64,000 nucleotides of DNA from Teichococcus oryzae (GCF_008386565.1 NZ_VUKA01000001.1:1116001-1180000), one strand, 5' to 3'; positions 28,768 to 40,525 are shown, counted from the stretch's first letter. The notes: a model not told the origin generated them from the letters alone. Made by a program: numbers and translations.

Positions 28768-30263
28768 TCAGCCCTCTGGAGTCACGGCCAGTTCGCCCCG
28801 CTCCACCAGGCGCTTGGCGGCGGCGATGTCGGGGGCCATGAGCCGGTCCTCGTCCCAGGGGGCGGCCACGTCCCGGATGCGTGCCAGCACGCTTTGCAGA
28901 ACCGGGGAGGTGGCAAGCGGCGCGTGAAAGCCGATGCCCTGAGCGGCGGCCAGGAACTCCACCGCCAGGATGCCGGCGGTGTTCTCCGCCATGTCGGGCA
29001 GGCGAAGGGCCGCGCCGGTGGCCATGGACACATGATCCTCCTGGTTGGCGCTGGTGGGCAGGCTGTCCACCGAGCGCGGCGCGGCCAGGGCCTTGTTCTC
29101 GCTCGCCAGCGCCGCGGCCGTCACCTGGGCGATCATGAAGCCCGAATTCAGCCCGCCCTCCCGCACCAGGAAAGCCGGCAGGCCGGAGAGGGCGGGATCC
29201 GTCAGCAGGGCGATGCGCCGCTCGGACAGGGCGCCGATCTCGGCGAGTGCCAGGGCGATGGTGTCGGCTGCGAAGGCCACCGGCTCGGCGTGGAAATTGC
29301 CGCCCGACAGCACCTCGCCCTCGGCGGTGACGAGCGGATTGTCAGTGACGGCATTGGCCTCCCGCCGCAGCACCTCGGCGGCGTTGTCGAGGATGTCGAG
29401 GCAGGCGCCCATCACCTGCGGCTGGCAGCGCAGGCAATACGGGTCCTGCACGCGCGCATCGCCCTGGCGGTGGCTGTCGCGGATCGCGCTGCCTTCCAGC
29501 AACCGCCGCAGGATGGCGGCGGCACGGATCTGCCCCGGCTGGCCGCGCAGGGCGTGGATGCGCGGGTCGAAGGGCGTGTCGGAGCCGCGCGCGGCGTCGG
29601 TGCTGAGCGCGCCCGCCACCAGCGCGCTGCGCCACAGCGATTGCGCGGCGAACAACCCGGCCAGCGCCAGCGCCGTGGAAACCTGCGTGCCGTTCAGCAG
29701 CGCCAGCCCTTCCTTGGGGCCCAGTTCCAGCGGCCGCAGGCCGGCGCGCTTCAGCGCCTCGGCGCCCGGCAGCACGTCATCGCCCAGCATGGCCTCGCCT
29801 TCGCCGATCAGCACCAGCGAAAGATGCGCGAGAGGCGCCAGGTCCCCGGAGGCGCCGACGGAGCCGCGCGCCGGGATGGCGGGCAGCACGCCGAGGTTCA
29901 GCAACGCCAGGAGTTGCGTGACCACTTCCGGGCGCACCGCCGATGCGCCGCGCGCCAGGGACAGGGCCTTCAGGGCCAGGATCAGCCGGACCACTGGTGC
30001 CGGCAAAAACGGCCCGATGCCGGCGGCGTGCGAGCGCAGCAGGTTGCGTTGCAGCTTCCGCAGGTCATCGTGGTTGATGCGCTGGCTGGCCAGCTTGCCG
30101 AAGCCGGTGTTGACGCCATACAGCGCCTCGCCGCCCTGGATGCGCGCGGCCAGCGCGTCGACGGATGCCTGCACCGGCCCATCCCAGCCTTGCGGCAAGG
30201 CCAGGGGTTCCCCTTCCATGACAAGGCGCAATTCGTGCAGCGTGGCGCCGCCAGGGGCAATGA

Positions 30264-30267
<4 letters not shown>
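28768..30267 (-). CDS. hutH: Histidine ammonia-lyase
   Basis: First enzyme of histidine catabolism, eliminating ammonia to give urocanate. The self-made MIO prosthetic group arises from Ala-Ser-Gly in [17 protein letters not shown]. Other family blocks are [15 protein letters not shown] near the N-terminus, [23 protein letters not shown] and [19 protein letters not shown]. The ATG at 30267 overlaps the hutU stop (ATGA), so the two are coupled; longer upstream reading is not supported. Length 499 aa, standard. Confidence 0.97.
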
Positions 30268-31943
<1,676 letters not shown>

Positions 31944-31963
31944 GGACGTTCTCTTCCGATGGT

Positions 31964-32704
31964 TCAGTCGAGCGCGCCGCCGAGGCGGTAGCGCGAACCG
32001 GGATGGGTGAGGAAGGCGCGCGTCGCCACCACCTGCCAGGACCAGGTGCGGCGATGCACCAGCAGGCAGGGCTCGTCGGGTGGGATGTCCAGCGCCTGAG
32101 CGATGAAGGCATTGGGCCGCACCGCTTCCACCACATGCTCCAGCCGTTCCGGCGGCGCGCAGGCGGTGAGGTAGCGATAAGGCGTGATGCGGGTGAAATC
32201 CTGCTCCAGGAAGCGCGGCGCGATCACCGGGTTGGCGTAGCGGTCCTCGAACTGCACCGGCACGCCGTTCTCGCTGTGTACCAGGCGGCAGCGGAACAGC
32301 TCGGCATCCTCGGGCAGTCCGAAGGCGGCGGCGAGGGCGGCATCGGCGCGGCAGCGGCCCTGGTCCAGCACGCGCGCGGAATGGCGACTGCCCCGCGAGG
32401 CCATTTCCTCGGCGATGTCGCGCAGCTCCAGCAGGGGGGATTGCGGCTTGGCGTCGGCGACAAAGGTGCCCACGCCCTGCACCCGCACCAGCAGCCCGGC
32501 ATCGGCCAGTTCGCGCAGGGCACGGTTCACCGTGACGCGGGACACGCCGGTCAGCTTCACCAGCTCGTTCTCGGAGGGCAGGCGCTCGGCTCCGCCCCAT
32601 TCGCCGCTGGCAACGCGGCGCAGGATCATGGCCTTGATCTGCTGATAGCGCGGCGTGGCGGGGGAGGGCGCCGGATGCGGCGCCAGGATTCCAGGAGACG
32701 ACAT
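31964..32704 (-). CDS. hutC: HutC, GntR/UTRA histidine-utilisation repressor
   Basis: Transcription repressor of the hut genes, normally released by urocanate. The N-terminal GntR winged helix (residues about 18-85) has [29 protein letters not shown] and [21 protein letters not shown]; the C-terminal UTRA ligand domain carries [19 protein letters not shown] and [15 protein letters not shown]. Length 246 aa. It heads the minus-strand operon hutC-hutU-hutH-hutI and lies back to back with hutF; the 75-base gap between the two starts contains an operator candidate, so it likely controls both directions. Confidence 0.93.
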   Translation of the reverse strand: MSSPGILAPHPAPSPATPRYQQIKAMILRRVASGEWGGAERLPSENELVKLTGVSRVTVNRALRELADAGLLVRVQGVGTFVADAKPQSPLLELRDIAEEMASRGSRHSARVLDQGRCRADAALAAAFGLPEDAELFRCRLVHSENGVPVQFEDRYANPVIAPRFLEQDFTRITPYRYLTACAPPERLEHVVEAVRPNAFIAQALDIPPDEPCLLVHRRTWSWQVVATRAFLTHPGSRYRLGGALD

Positions 32705-32718
32705 GACAGCAGCATGGG

Positions 32719-32730
32719 TTGTCTTGACAA
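32719..32730. promoter_or_regulatory. HutC operator candidate between hutC and hutF
   Basis: TTGTCTTGACAA has 5-base inverted arms (TTGTC / GACAA) and the GT-N4-AC spacing that GntR-family sites share. It is 15 bases from the hutC start and 49 from the hutF start. Confidence 0.5.
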
Positions 32731-32779
32731 GCCTCGTCAACCAGGAAGACGATCTTCCCGTTCCAGGGAGCCATCTGCC

Positions 32780-34159
32780 ATGCCACGTTTCTTCGCCCGC
32801 GATGCTCTGCTGCCGACGGGCTGGGCGCGGGATGTGGCGATCAAGGCGGATCGCACCGGCAGCATCAGCGCCGTCACGCCGGATGTCAGGCCCGAGGAGG
32901 CGGAGATCCTGCCGGGCGTGGTGCTTCCCGGCATCCCCAACCTGCACTCCCATGCCTTCCAGCGCGCCATGGCCGGCCATGCCGAGCGCCGGTCGCCCCT
33001 CGATGCGCGCACTGCCGAGGGAGGCCAGGATTCCTTCTGGACCTGGCGGACCACCATGTACCGCTTCGTCGAGCGGTTCACGCCCGAGGATGCCGAGGTG
33101 GTGGCGGCCCAGCTTTACGCCGAATGCCTGGAATGGGGCTTCACCAGCATCGCCGAGTTCCACTACCTGCACCACCAGCCGGATGGCGCCCGGTATGCCG
33201 AGCCCGCGGAGATGGCGTTGCGGCACCTGGCGGCGGCGCGGCAGGCGGGCATCGGCATCACCCTGTTGCCCAGCCTGTATCGCCATGGCGGCATCTTCGG
33301 GCGCGATCCGGCGCCGGGTCAGCGCCGCTTCCTCAACGATCCCGAAGGCTATTTCCGCATTGTCGAGGGAATCCGTGCCGCCACCGTGGATGACCCGCAG
33401 GCCGGGCTCGGCCTCGCGCCCCATTCCCTGCGCGCCGTGACGCCCGCCATGCTGGCGGAGCTGTCGCGCTTCGATGGCCCGATCCACATCCATGCCGCCG
33501 AGCAGCAGCGCGAGGTGGCGGAATGCCTGGCCGCTACCGGCGCGCGGCCGGTGCAGTGGCTGCTGGCGAACCTGCCGTTGGACCGGCGCTGGTGCCTGAT
33601 CCACTGCACCCACATGACGGAGGCGGAAGCCGCTGGCCTTGCCCGCTCAGGCGCCGTGGCTGGCCTGTGCCCCAGCACCGAGGCGTCGCTGGGCGATGGC
33701 ATCTTCAGCCTGCCGCCCTTCCTGGCGGCGGGCGGGCGGATCGGCTTCGGCACGGACAGCCATGTCGGCACCTCGCCACGCGACGAGATGCGCCAGCTGG
33801 AAACCAGCCAGCGCCTGATGCTGCAGCGCCGCTCGGTGGCGACGGAGGAGGCCCGCCCGCATCCCGGCCGCAACCTGCTGGAAGCGGCGGTCGCGGGCGG
33901 CGCGCAGGCCAGCGGCCGGCCCGTCGCCGGCATCGCGCCCGGCCAGCGCTGCGACCTTGTGGTGCTGGACCCGGAGCATCCCTCGCTGTGCGGCCGGCGT
34001 TGCGATGAGTTGCTGGATGCCTGGGTGTTCAGCGGCCAGAACAATCCGGTGCGGCAGGTGGTGGCCGGCGGTCGGGTGGTGGTGCGGGACGGGCGGCACG
34101 TCGCGGCCGAGGCCATCGCCCGGCGTTTCCGCGCGGCGATGCGAAGGCTGGCGGCATGA
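32780..34159 (+). CDS. hutF: Formimidoylglutamate deiminase
   Basis: Turns N-formimidoyl-L-glutamate into N-formyl-L-glutamate and ammonia, the deiminase branch of histidine breakdown. An amidohydrolase with [22 protein letters not shown] (metal His pair), [73 protein letters not shown] (only cores cited) and [23 protein letters not shown]. The ATG at 32780 has GGGAG upstream and gives 459 aa. It implies that N-formylglutamate deformylase (hutG) is needed, which is not next to it. Confidence 0.95.
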   Translation: MPRFFARDALLPTGWARDVAIKADRTGSISAVTPDVRPEEAEILPGVVLPGIPNLHSHAFQRAMAGHAERRSPLDARTAEGGQDSFWTWRTTMYRFVERFTPEDAEVVAAQLYAECLEWGFTSIAEFHYLHHQPDGARYAEPAEMALRHLAAARQAGIGITLLPSLYRHGGIFGRDPAPGQRRFLNDPEGYFRIVEGIRAATVDDPQAGLGLAPHSLRAVTPAMLAELSRFDGPIHIHAAEQQREVAECLAATGARPVQWLLANLPLDRRWCLIHCTHMTEAEAAGLARSGAVAGLCPSTEASLGDGIFSLPPFLAAGGRIGFGTDSHVGTSPRDEMRQLETSQRLMLQRRSVATEEARPHPGRNLLEAAVAGGAQASGRPVAGIAPGQRCDLVVLDPEHPSLCGRRCDELLDAWVFSGQNNPVRQVVAGGRVVVRDGRHVAAEAIARRFRAAMRRLAA

Positions 34160-34164
34160 CCCCG

Positions 34165-34192
34165 GCCGGCGGTGGCGTGTTCAGCCGCCGGC
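34165..34192. terminator. Hairpin between convergent hutF and M19 dipeptidase
   Basis: An 8-bp stem GCCGGCGG / CCGCCGGC with an inner 3-bp extension overlaps the dipeptidase stop codon and begins 5 bases after hutF. Candidate shared terminator; no T-run. Confidence 0.45.
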
Positions 34193-35206
34193 GGCCACCG
34201 CCTCGGCAGCCCGCATGACGCGCAGGAAGTTCCCTGACCACAGCAGGGCGATCGCCTGCGCGTCGTAGCCCCGCCGCAGCAGCTCGGCGGTGAGGCCGGC
34301 GCTCTCGCCCGCATGCATCCAGCCCGTCACGCCGCCCCCGCCATCGAAATCGGAGGACAGGCCAACATGGGCAATGCCCATGCGGTCCACGGCGTAGTCA
34401 ACGTGATCGGCCATGTCGGCCACGGTGGCGTGAACCTTGCCATCGGCGCCGGGGCCGCGGAGGAAGCCGCCCACCGCGGTGATCTGCATCAGCCCGCCCG
34501 AGGCGCGCAGCGCGTCCATCTGCTCGTCATCCAGGTTGCGCGGATGGTCGCGCAGGGTGCGGCAGCAGGCATGGGTGGCGACAACCGGCGCGCGGGACAG
34601 CTCCACCGCCTGCATCATGGTGCTCTTGGCGGAATGGGAAACATCCACCATCAGGCCCAGGGCGTTCATCTCGGCGATGGCGGCGCGGCCGAGCTCGGAC
34701 AGCCCGCCATGCAGGGAAGGGCCGTCCCCCAGGTCCGGCCGGGGAATGGCGGCATCGGCCAGGGCGTTGTGGCCGTTATGGGTGATGGTGACATAGCAGG
34801 CGCCGAGGCCCCGCCAGAGCGCCAGCCGCGACAGGTCCTCACCCATGCCATAGCCGTTCTCCACCGCGAGCAGCACGCCGAGGTTGCGGTTGCCCGCCAG
34901 CGCCTCCAGCTCCGCGGCGCGGGTGACGATGCGGCAATCCGCCCCGGCGCCGGTGGAGCGGATGACGCGCAGCATAGCCTCGGCGCGCAGGGTGGCCTGG
35001 GCGTGCTGCTCCGGCGTGCGGGGGCCTTGCGGAAGGTAGGCGGCGAACACCACCGCCCGGAGGCCGCCCGCGCGCATCTTGGGGAAGTCAACGCAACGTT
35101 CCGTGGCATCGCGCGGGTCTGGCGTGTCGGGCCAGGGAATGTCCACATGCGTGTCGAGCGTCAGCGTCGCGGCATGGACGGTTGTGGCGGGAAGGCTGTC
35201 TGTCAT
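34181..35206 (-). CDS. M19-family (renal-type) dipeptidase
   Basis: Binuclear-zinc dipeptidase. Metal and active-site blocks: TLDTHVDIPWPD (HxD), LLAVENGYGMGEDL (bridging Glu), LMVDVSHSAKSTMM (His), ATHACCRTLRDHPRNLDDEQM (second His and Arg) and HVGLSSDFDGGGG (catalytic-side Asp). Length 341 aa, typical for the bacterial family; no signal peptide or lipobox is visible, so it is cytoplasmic. It converges on hutF; a role in recycling dipeptides or D-amino-acid-containing dipeptides is possible, but the substrate is not shown by the sequence. Confidence 0.92.
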   Translation of the reverse strand: MTDSLPATTVHAATLTLDTHVDIPWPDTPDPRDATERCVDFPKMRAGGLRAVVFAAYLPQGPRTPEQHAQATLRAEAMLRVIRSTGAGADCRIVTRAAELEALAGNRNLGVLLAVENGYGMGEDLSRLALWRGLGACYVTITHNGHNALADAAIPRPDLGDGPSLHGGLSELGRAAIAEMNALGLMVDVSHSAKSTMMQAVELSRAPVVATHACCRTLRDHPRNLDDEQMDALRASGGLMQITAVGGFLRGPGADGKVHATVADMADHVDYAVDRMGIAHVGLSSDFDGGGGVTGWMHAGESAGLTAELLRRGYDAQAIALLWSGNFLRVMRAAEAVAAGG

Positions 35207-35260
35207 GAATCGTCCGCGGCGTTGGAGGGCGGCGCAGCGTCCGCCCCCCGGCGCCCGGCG

Positions 35261-36352
35261 TCAACCGGCTGCCAGCGCCGCCGTGACCTTCTCCAGCGTC
35301 GCCGGCAGCGCCGCCGGATTCAGCCAGCGGAACACCCCCACCAGCTCGTTGCGCGGATCGATCCAGATCACGTTGCCGCCCGCGCCCTGCGCGAAGAAGC
35401 TTTCCCGGCTGGCGGCGGGATAGCGCCCCTGGCCGTTCAGCCACCACAGCAGGCCGTAATCCGCGTTCAGCCGGCAGGGTGTGGTGCAGGCGGTGACCCA
35501 GCCTTCCGGCAGCACGCGCTGGCCATTCCAGGTGCCGTCCTGCAGCATCAGCTGGCCGATCCGTGCCTGGTCCTCGGCATGGGTGAACACGCCGCCGCCC
35601 CAGTGGCCGCCGCCGGACACGGACTGGATCTGCCGCCCGTCGATCTCCACGAAGCTGGTGCGGTAGCCTTCCCAGCGGCCATCGGCGCTGCCGCCGACCG
35701 GGCCGGCGATCCGCTCGGCGAACACCTCGGGCAGGGGGCGGCGGAAGCGGTGCAGCAGCGCCAGCGACAGCGCGTTCACCCGGATGTCATTGTATTCCCA
35801 GTAGGTGCCCGGCGCCTGGAGCGGCCGGTCCATGCGCTTGGTGCTTCCGCCCTCGCGCTTCAGGTCGCGGCCGCGGTCGATCCGGTCGGCCTTGCCGAAC
35901 AGCGTGCCTTCCCATTCGCTGGTCTGCTCCAGCAGCATGCGCCAGGTGATCTGGCCGTTGCGGGATCCGGCGAAGGCGGGGTCGGATACCGTGTCGGATA
36001 TCCGGTCATCCAGGCTGCCGATCAGCCCGTCGCCCAGCGCCAGCCCGGCCAGCAGCGCGAGGTAGCTCTTGGCCACGCTGAAGGTCATGTCCACCTGCCG
36101 CGTGTCGCCCCAGCGGGTGACAAGCCGGCCGCGCCGCAGGATCAGCCCGTTCGGCGCGCCGCGCGGCGCCGTGTTGCCAAGCACCTCATTGTCCGGCGGC
36201 GCCTCGAAATGGCCCGATTCGAGGTGCCGCAGCAGGTCGCGCGGGAAGGGGCTGTCCTGCGCCTCGGCGAAGGTGACGGCCTCCTGCAGGAGGTGGGGAT
36301 TGAAGCCGGCCTCGGCCGGATCCTGGGGTTCGAAGGGGAAGCGTGTGTCCAT
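35261..36352 (-). CDS. Serine beta-lactamase-fold hydrolase
   Basis: Class C beta-lactamase/esterase-type serine hydrolase. It carries the active-site SxxK in MTFSVAKSYLALLAGLALG and the Tyr-x-Asn motif in YWEYNDIRVNALSLALL, with GLLWWLNGQGRYPA and GAGGNVIWIDPRNELVGVF near the C-terminus. The ATG at 36352 (MDTRFPFEPQDPAEAG) gives 363 aa without a signal peptide; the frame extends upstream to 36439 without conserved features. Members act on esters, D-amino-acid amides or peptides; resistance to beta-lactams should not be assumed. It lies 54 bases upstream of the M19 dipeptidase on the same strand. Confidence 0.88.
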   Translation of the reverse strand: MDTRFPFEPQDPAEAGFNPHLLQEAVTFAEAQDSPFPRDLLRHLESGHFEAPPDNEVLGNTAPRGAPNGLILRRGRLVTRWGDTRQVDMTFSVAKSYLALLAGLALGDGLIGSLDDRISDTVSDPAFAGSRNGQITWRMLLEQTSEWEGTLFGKADRIDRGRDLKREGGSTKRMDRPLQAPGTYWEYNDIRVNALSLALLHRFRRPLPEVFAERIAGPVGGSADGRWEGYRTSFVEIDGRQIQSVSGGGHWGGGVFTHAEDQARIGQLMLQDGTWNGQRVLPEGWVTACTTPCRLNADYGLLWWLNGQGRYPAASRESFFAQGAGGNVIWIDPRNELVGVFRWLNPAALPATLEKVTAALAAG

Positions 36353-36450
36353 GAGCGCCACGGTGCCGTTCACGCGTGGCCTCGGCAAGCCATGGGGATG
36401 CGGGCCGGCATGCGCGACCCTATTTATCGGGGCGAACAAGGAGGAATTTC

Positions 36451-37008
36451 ATGTCAGATACCCCCAAAACGGAGATCGCCATCCTGGGCGGCGGCTGCTT
36501 CTGGTGCATCGATGCCGCGCTGCGCGAGGTCCAGGGCGTCACCGAGGTGGTGTCCGGCTATGCCGGCGGCCATGTCGCGAATCCGACCTATGAGCAGGTC
36601 TGCGGCAAGGGAACTGGCCATGCCGAGGTGGTGCGCGTCGCCTTCGACCCGTCCGTGCTGTCCTATGCCGACCTGCTGCGGATGTTCTTCACCCTGCATG
36701 ACCCGACCACGCCAGACCGCCAGGGCGCCGATGTGGGCCCGCAATATCGCAGCATCATCCAGTTCACCTCGGAGGCGCAGGCTGAAACGGCGCGGGGAGT
36801 GATGCGGGAGATCGAGAAGGCCGGCATCTGGCCGGGCACGCTGGTGACGCAGCTGGAGCCCGCCGGAACCTTCTGGCCCGCCGAGCCGGAGCACCAGGAT
36901 TATTTCAACCGCAATCCCTGGGCCGGCTATTGCCGCGTGGTGGTGGCGCCGAAGGTGGGCAAGTTCCGCAAAAGCTTCGCCGCGCGGCTGAAGCCCCAGG
37001 CGGCCTGA
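36451..37008 (+). CDS. msrA: Peptide-methionine (S)-S-oxide reductase
   Basis: Repairs the S-form of methionine sulfoxide in proteins. The catalytic motif GGGCFWC has its nucleophilic Cys at residue 16, followed by VSGYAGGHVANPTYEQVCGKGTGHAEVV and QYRSIIQF; EPEHQDYFNRNP is the standard C-terminal block. The ATG at 36451 follows AAGGAGGAA, the best ribosome site in the window. Length 185 aa. Only one further Cys pair partner is seen near Cys19 and the VCGKG Cys, so the resolving step is not assigned. It stands alone, divergent from the hydrolase. Confidence 0.95.
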   Translation: MSDTPKTEIAILGGGCFWCIDAALREVQGVTEVVSGYAGGHVANPTYEQVCGKGTGHAEVVRVAFDPSVLSYADLLRMFFTLHDPTTPDRQGADVGPQYRSIIQFTSEAQAETARGVMREIEKAGIWPGTLVTQLEPAGTFWPAEPEHQDYFNRNPWAGYCRVVVAPKVGKFRKSFAARLKPQAA

Positions 37009-37027
37009 TCCAGGGGGCCAAAAGGCG

Positions 37028-37058
37028 GACGGCGCCCTGGGCAGTGCCGGGCGCCGTC
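37028..37058 (+). terminator. Hairpin after msrA
   Basis: Perfect 10-bp stem GACGGCGCCC / GGGCGCCGTC with an 11-base loop, 20 bases after the msrA stop, followed by AAACG rather than a T-tract. Probable msrA transcript end. Confidence 0.5.
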
Positions 37059-37145
37059 AAACGCTACTCTCTGGAAGTTCCTTGGCGGAACTCTTCCTCC
37101 CCAAACTCGGCCTGCGTTGCAATCCCGAGGACCTCTTTCTAGCAG

Positions 37146-37164
37146 GTCTTGTATAAGACACAAG
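37146..37164. promoter_or_regulatory. Overlapping inverted repeats upstream of the orphan GntR gene
   Basis: GTCTTGTATAAGAC (arms GTCTT / AAGAC) and, sharing bases, CTTGT-N7-ACAAG lie about 50-70 bases before the regulator start. The AT-rich centre and GT...AC pattern fit a GntR/HutC-type operator, suggesting autoregulation. Confidence 0.5.
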
Positions 37165-37214
37165 TCTGCAGTTGCGGGCCTTGATTGCGCTGCGCGAATA
37201 GGTGAACACAGTTT

Positions 37215-38006
37215 ATGATGCAGGTGCTAACAAAGCCTGCCGCCGGAGCTTCGCGTCCCACCATGCCCATTGCCGCCCCGCCCGCCGCCGCCCGGCTGGA
37301 CGCCCGTCCCCTGTACCGTCAGGTGGAAGAAATCCTGCTCGGGCGCATCGCGGGGGGAGAATGGCCGCCCGGCCATGCCCTGCCGTCCGAGCCCGAGCTG
37401 GCAGCCGAGCTTGGCGTGTCGCAAGGCACCGTCCGCAAGGCCATGACCGCGCTGGAGCAGCGTCATGTCATCGAGCGCCGCCAGGGGCGCGGCACCACGG
37501 TGGCGCAGCACAACAGCGAAACGGCACGGTACCATTTCTTCCGCCTGCGCGACCTGACCGGCCGCTCCGTGGTGTCCCGCATCCTGGTGGTGTCCTGCGG
37601 CCATGGCCAGGCGGAGCCGTGGGAAGCGGCGGCTCTGGGAATCGGAGAAGGCGCGCCGGTGCATCACCTCCGGCGAATCCGCCTGCTGGACGGCTCCCCG
37701 CGGATCTTCGAGCGCTGCACCCTGTCCGCTGCCCTGGTGCCCGGCTTCAGGCTGCCGCCGGGGGAGCTGGCGCAGGAACTCTATGTTCACCTGCAGCAGG
37801 TGCATCAGGTGACGATCCGCCGTGCCGAGGAGGAGCTGTCCGCTTCCGCCGCCGATGCCGAAACTGCCGAGGCCCTTGGCAAGCCGGCCGGCACGCCCCT
37901 GCTGATGGTGCAGCGAATCGCCTATGACGTCGCCGACCGGCCGGTGGAGGTTCGGCTGTCCATGATCGACACGGAGCGCCATCGCTACGCCGTGCACCTG
38001 GACTGA
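37215..38006 (+). CDS. GntR-family regulator with UTRA domain, HutC-like
   Basis: 263-aa transcription regulator. The winged helix (residues about 30-100) shows RPLYRQVEEILLGRIAGGEWPPGHALPSE and LGVSQGTVRKAMTALEQRHVIERRQGRGT; the UTRA effector domain follows with VHHLRRIRLLDGSPRIFERC and GTPLLMVQRIAYDVADRPVEVR. GGTGA lies 11 bases before the tandem ATG at 37215/37218. It is flanked by msrA and rpmF on the same strand, neither an obvious target, so the regulated genes and ligand are unknown. The palindromes upstream are the likely binding site. Confidence 0.9.
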   Translation: MMQVLTKPAAGASRPTMPIAAPPAAARLDARPLYRQVEEILLGRIAGGEWPPGHALPSEPELAAELGVSQGTVRKAMTALEQRHVIERRQGRGTTVAQHNSETARYHFFRLRDLTGRSVVSRILVVSCGHGQAEPWEAAALGIGEGAPVHHLRRIRLLDGSPRIFERCTLSAALVPGFRLPPGELAQELYVHLQQVHQVTIRRAEEELSASAADAETAEALGKPAGTPLLMVQRIAYDVADRPVEVRLSMIDTERHRYAVHLD

Positions 38007-38121
38007 GGCGCGCGCGGACGGCGTTCTGCTTGCACCGAGGGGGGCAGGGTGGTAATGGCCGCGCCTTCCTGTTTGACCGCTGCACTGAACAGCGCATCGT
38101 TGAAAAGAGAGGCCCGGCGCC

Positions 38122-38325
38122 ATGGCCGTTCCGAAGAAAAAGGTTTCGCCCTCCCGCCGCGGCATGCGTCGCAGCCACGAGGCTCTGTCCACGCAGGCGC
38201 ACCATGAGTGCCCGAACTGCGGCGAGCTGAAGCGCCCGCACCATGTCTGCGCGTCCTGCGGCCATTACGACGGCCGTGAGGTTGTGTCCGCTGGCAAGCC
38301 CCTGAAGGCAGCCGTCCGCGTCTGA
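38122..38325 (+). CDS. rpmF: 50S ribosomal protein L32
   Basis: 67-residue basic ribosomal protein. It opens [22 protein letters not shown], the L32 signature, and has a zinc-ribbon with CPNCGEL and CASCGHYDG (the CxxC...CxxC form). GAGAGGC lies before the ATG. It heads the widespread rpmF-plsX-fabH cluster that links ribosome supply with fatty acid and phospholipid synthesis. A TTGACC hexamer at 38073 may be part of its promoter, but the matching -10 is poor. Confidence 0.97.
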   Translation: MAVPKKKVSPSRRGMRRSHEALSTQAHHECPNCGELKRPHHVCASCGHYDGREVVSAGKPLKAAVRV

Positions 38326-38357
38326 CGCAGTCCCAACTGGCCGGGGAACACGCCATC

Positions 38358-39482
38358 TTGTCGCAGGCGAGCACGCCAGAGGACGGTATCGCTTCGGTGC
38401 CGCCAGCGTCGAGCTTTGACCTCGCCATCGACGCCATGGGGGGCGACAACGCTCCCGAAGCGGTGCTCGATGGCCTGGAAAAGGTCGCGGAACGCCATCC
38501 CAAGGCCCGCATCCTCCTGGTCGGTGACGAGGTCCGGCTTGGCGCGCTGTTGTCGCGCCGGCCGGGAGCGGCGCGCATCTGTTCCCTGCGCCATGCGCCG
38601 GATGCCGTTCCGGGGGACATGAAGCCCACCGCCGCGCTGCGGATGCGGCAATCCTCCATGCGAATCGCCATCGACGCGGTGGCGGCGGGGGAGGCGGCCG
38701 GCGTGGTGTCCGCCGGCAACACCGGGGCGCTCATGGCGCTGGGCAAGATCGTGGTGAAGACGCTGCCGGAGATCGACCGGCCGGCGCTCGCCGCCATCGG
38801 TCCGTCGGCGCGCGGCGACGTCGTGCTGCTGGACCTGGGCGCCAATGTGACGTGCGACCCGCGCAACCTCGTCGAGTTCGCGGTGATGGGCGATGCTTTC
38901 GCCCGCGTCGTGCTCGGCCTGCCCGAGCCCTCCATCGGGCTGCTGAATGTCGGCAGCGAGGAGCTGAAGGGCGACGACCGCGTCCGCCAGGCCGCCGAGA
39001 TGCTGCGGGATTCGGTGCTGGCCGCCAATTTCCACGGCTTCGTGGAGGGGCATGACATCACGGCCGGCACGGTGGATGTGGTGGTGACGGATGGCTTCAC
39101 CGGCAACATCGCTCTGAAGACCGGCGAAGGCGCCTTCAAGCTGATGGGGGGGCTGCTGAAGCAGGTGTTCACCTCCTCCCTTCTGGCCAAGCTGGGCTAT
39201 CTGCTGGCCAAGCCGGCGCTGGAGCGGCTGCGCGACTTCATGGACCCGCGCCGCTACAATGGCGCCGTGCTGATCGGCCTGAACGGCGTGGTGGTGAAAA
39301 GCCATGGCGGCACCGATGGCGTCGGCTTCGCCCATGCCGTGGATGTGGCCATGGACATGGTGAAACACCGCTTCAACCAGCGTATCCGCGAGAAGCTTGC
39401 CACCCTGCCGCCCAAGGGGCAGGCGCTGGAGGCCAGCGCCGGCGAAGCCGGGCCGGCGATCTCCGGCGCCGATCTCGGCTGA
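38358..39482 (+). CDS. plsX: Phosphate acyltransferase
   Basis: Makes acyl-phosphate from acyl-ACP for phosphatidic acid synthesis. Family blocks: [20 protein letters not shown] at the N-terminus, [72 protein letters not shown] and [16 protein letters not shown]. No ATG is available before the conserved start; TTG at 38358 with GGGGAA upstream fits and gives 374 aa. Thirty-two bases after rpmF, 23 before fabH. Confidence 0.96.
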   Translation: MSQASTPEDGIASVPPASSFDLAIDAMGGDNAPEAVLDGLEKVAERHPKARILLVGDEVRLGALLSRRPGAARICSLRHAPDAVPGDMKPTAALRMRQSSMRIAIDAVAAGEAAGVVSAGNTGALMALGKIVVKTLPEIDRPALAAIGPSARGDVVLLDLGANVTCDPRNLVEFAVMGDAFARVVLGLPEPSIGLLNVGSEELKGDDRVRQAAEMLRDSVLAANFHGFVEGHDITAGTVDVVVTDGFTGNIALKTGEGAFKLMGGLLKQVFTSSLLAKLGYLLAKPALERLRDFMDPRRYNGAVLIGLNGVVVKSHGGTDGVGFAHAVDVAMDMVKHRFNQRIREKLATLPPKGQALEASAGEAGPAISGADLG

Positions 39483-39505
39483 CGCGCGCACCGGAACCCC
39501 TTGCC

Positions 39506-40465
39506 ATGACCCTGCGCTCGCTGATCGCCGGAACCGGCGGCTACCTTCCCGACACCGTGCTGGACAATGATGCGCTGGCCGAGCGCTATGGCCTCGACAC
39601 CTCGGATGCCTGGATCCAGGAGCGCACCGGAATCCGACAGCGGCATCTGGCGGCGCCGGGGCAGATGGCGAGCGATCTTGGCGCCTTCGCCGCGCGGGAA
39701 GCGCTGGAGCAGGCCGGGATCGATGCCGGTGCTGTGGATGGCATCATCGTCGCCACCGCCACGCCCGATGCGGTGTTTCCATCCACCGCGGCGCGGTTGC
39801 AGGCCAAGCTGGGCATCACCCAGGGCTTTGCCTTCGACGTGGCGGCGGCCTGCACGGGCTTTGTTTACGCCCTGTCGGTGGCGGATGCGATGATCCGGGC
39901 CGGGCAGGCCCGCTGCGTCCTGGTGGTGGGAGCCGAGGTGTTCTCCCGCCTCATGGACTGGACCGATCGCGGGACCTGCGTGTTGTTCGGCGATGGCGCG
40001 GGCGCCGTGCTGCTGCGCGCTGCCGAGGCGGCCGAAGCCGGTGACCGCGGCGTGCTGTCCTGTCATCTGCATGCCGATGGACGGCATGGCGACATCCTCC
40101 AGGTGGAGGGCACTCCGGGCCTGTTGCGCATGGCCGGCCGCGACGTGTTCCGCCATGCCGTGTCCAAGCTGGCTGCCGTGGTGGACGAAGCTCTGGCCGC
40201 CAACAACCTGTCCACCAGCGACGTGGCCTGGCTGGTGCCGCATCAGGCCAATCTGCGCATCATCGACGCCATGGGCCGCAAGCTGGGCCTGCCGGCGGAG
40301 CGGGTCGTGGTGGCGGTGGACCGGCACGCCAATACCTCGGCGGCCTCGATCCCTCTGGCCTTGGCCGAAGCGGCGCGGGATGGGCGCATCAATCGGGGCG
40401 ACCTGGTGTTGATGGAAGCGATTGGCGGCGGGTTAACATGGGGTGCGGCGCTCGCCCGTTTTTGA
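39506..40465 (+). CDS. fabH: Beta-ketoacyl-ACP synthase III
   Basis: Starts fatty acid synthesis by condensing acetyl-CoA with malonyl-ACP. The thiolase-fold active site has Cys116 in [16 protein letters not shown], the His in [16 protein letters not shown] and the Asn in [16 protein letters not shown]. The N-terminal block [28 protein letters not shown]-type is family-typical, as is [22 protein letters not shown] at the C-terminus. Length 319 aa. In many alphaproteobacteria ihfA and a MerR gene follow; here they do not. Confidence 0.97.
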   Translation: MTLRSLIAGTGGYLPDTVLDNDALAERYGLDTSDAWIQERTGIRQRHLAAPGQMASDLGAFAAREALEQAGIDAGAVDGIIVATATPDAVFPSTAARLQAKLGITQGFAFDVAAACTGFVYALSVADAMIRAGQARCVLVVGAEVFSRLMDWTDRGTCVLFGDGAGAVLLRAAEAAEAGDRGVLSCHLHADGRHGDILQVEGTPGLLRMAGRDVFRHAVSKLAAVVDEALAANNLSTSDVAWLVPHQANLRIIDAMGRKLGLPAERVVVAVDRHANTSAASIPLALAEAARDGRINRGDLVLMEAIGGGLTWGAALARF

Positions 40466-40525
40466 AGAACTGGCGCGGCTGTTCCTGAATCTGAAACTAT
40501 TTTCCTCAGGCGGCGTTCCGGGCTG

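Noticed and set aside
31944-32786. N-terminal extension of hutU by 280 codons in an open frame
   Set aside because: The extra residues run through hutC in another frame and have no conserved content; the family start [15 protein letters not shown] at 31943 is clear.
34313-36802. Very long plus-strand frame opposite the M19 dipeptidase and beta-lactamase-fold genes
   Set aside because: Low-complexity His/Gly/Ala/Arg composition typical of an antisense frame; both minus-strand genes have full family motifs.
37028-37058. Regulatory site for the GntR gene
   Set aside because: The stem is GC-only, close to the msrA stop and far from the GntR start, so a transcript-end hairpin is the simpler reading.
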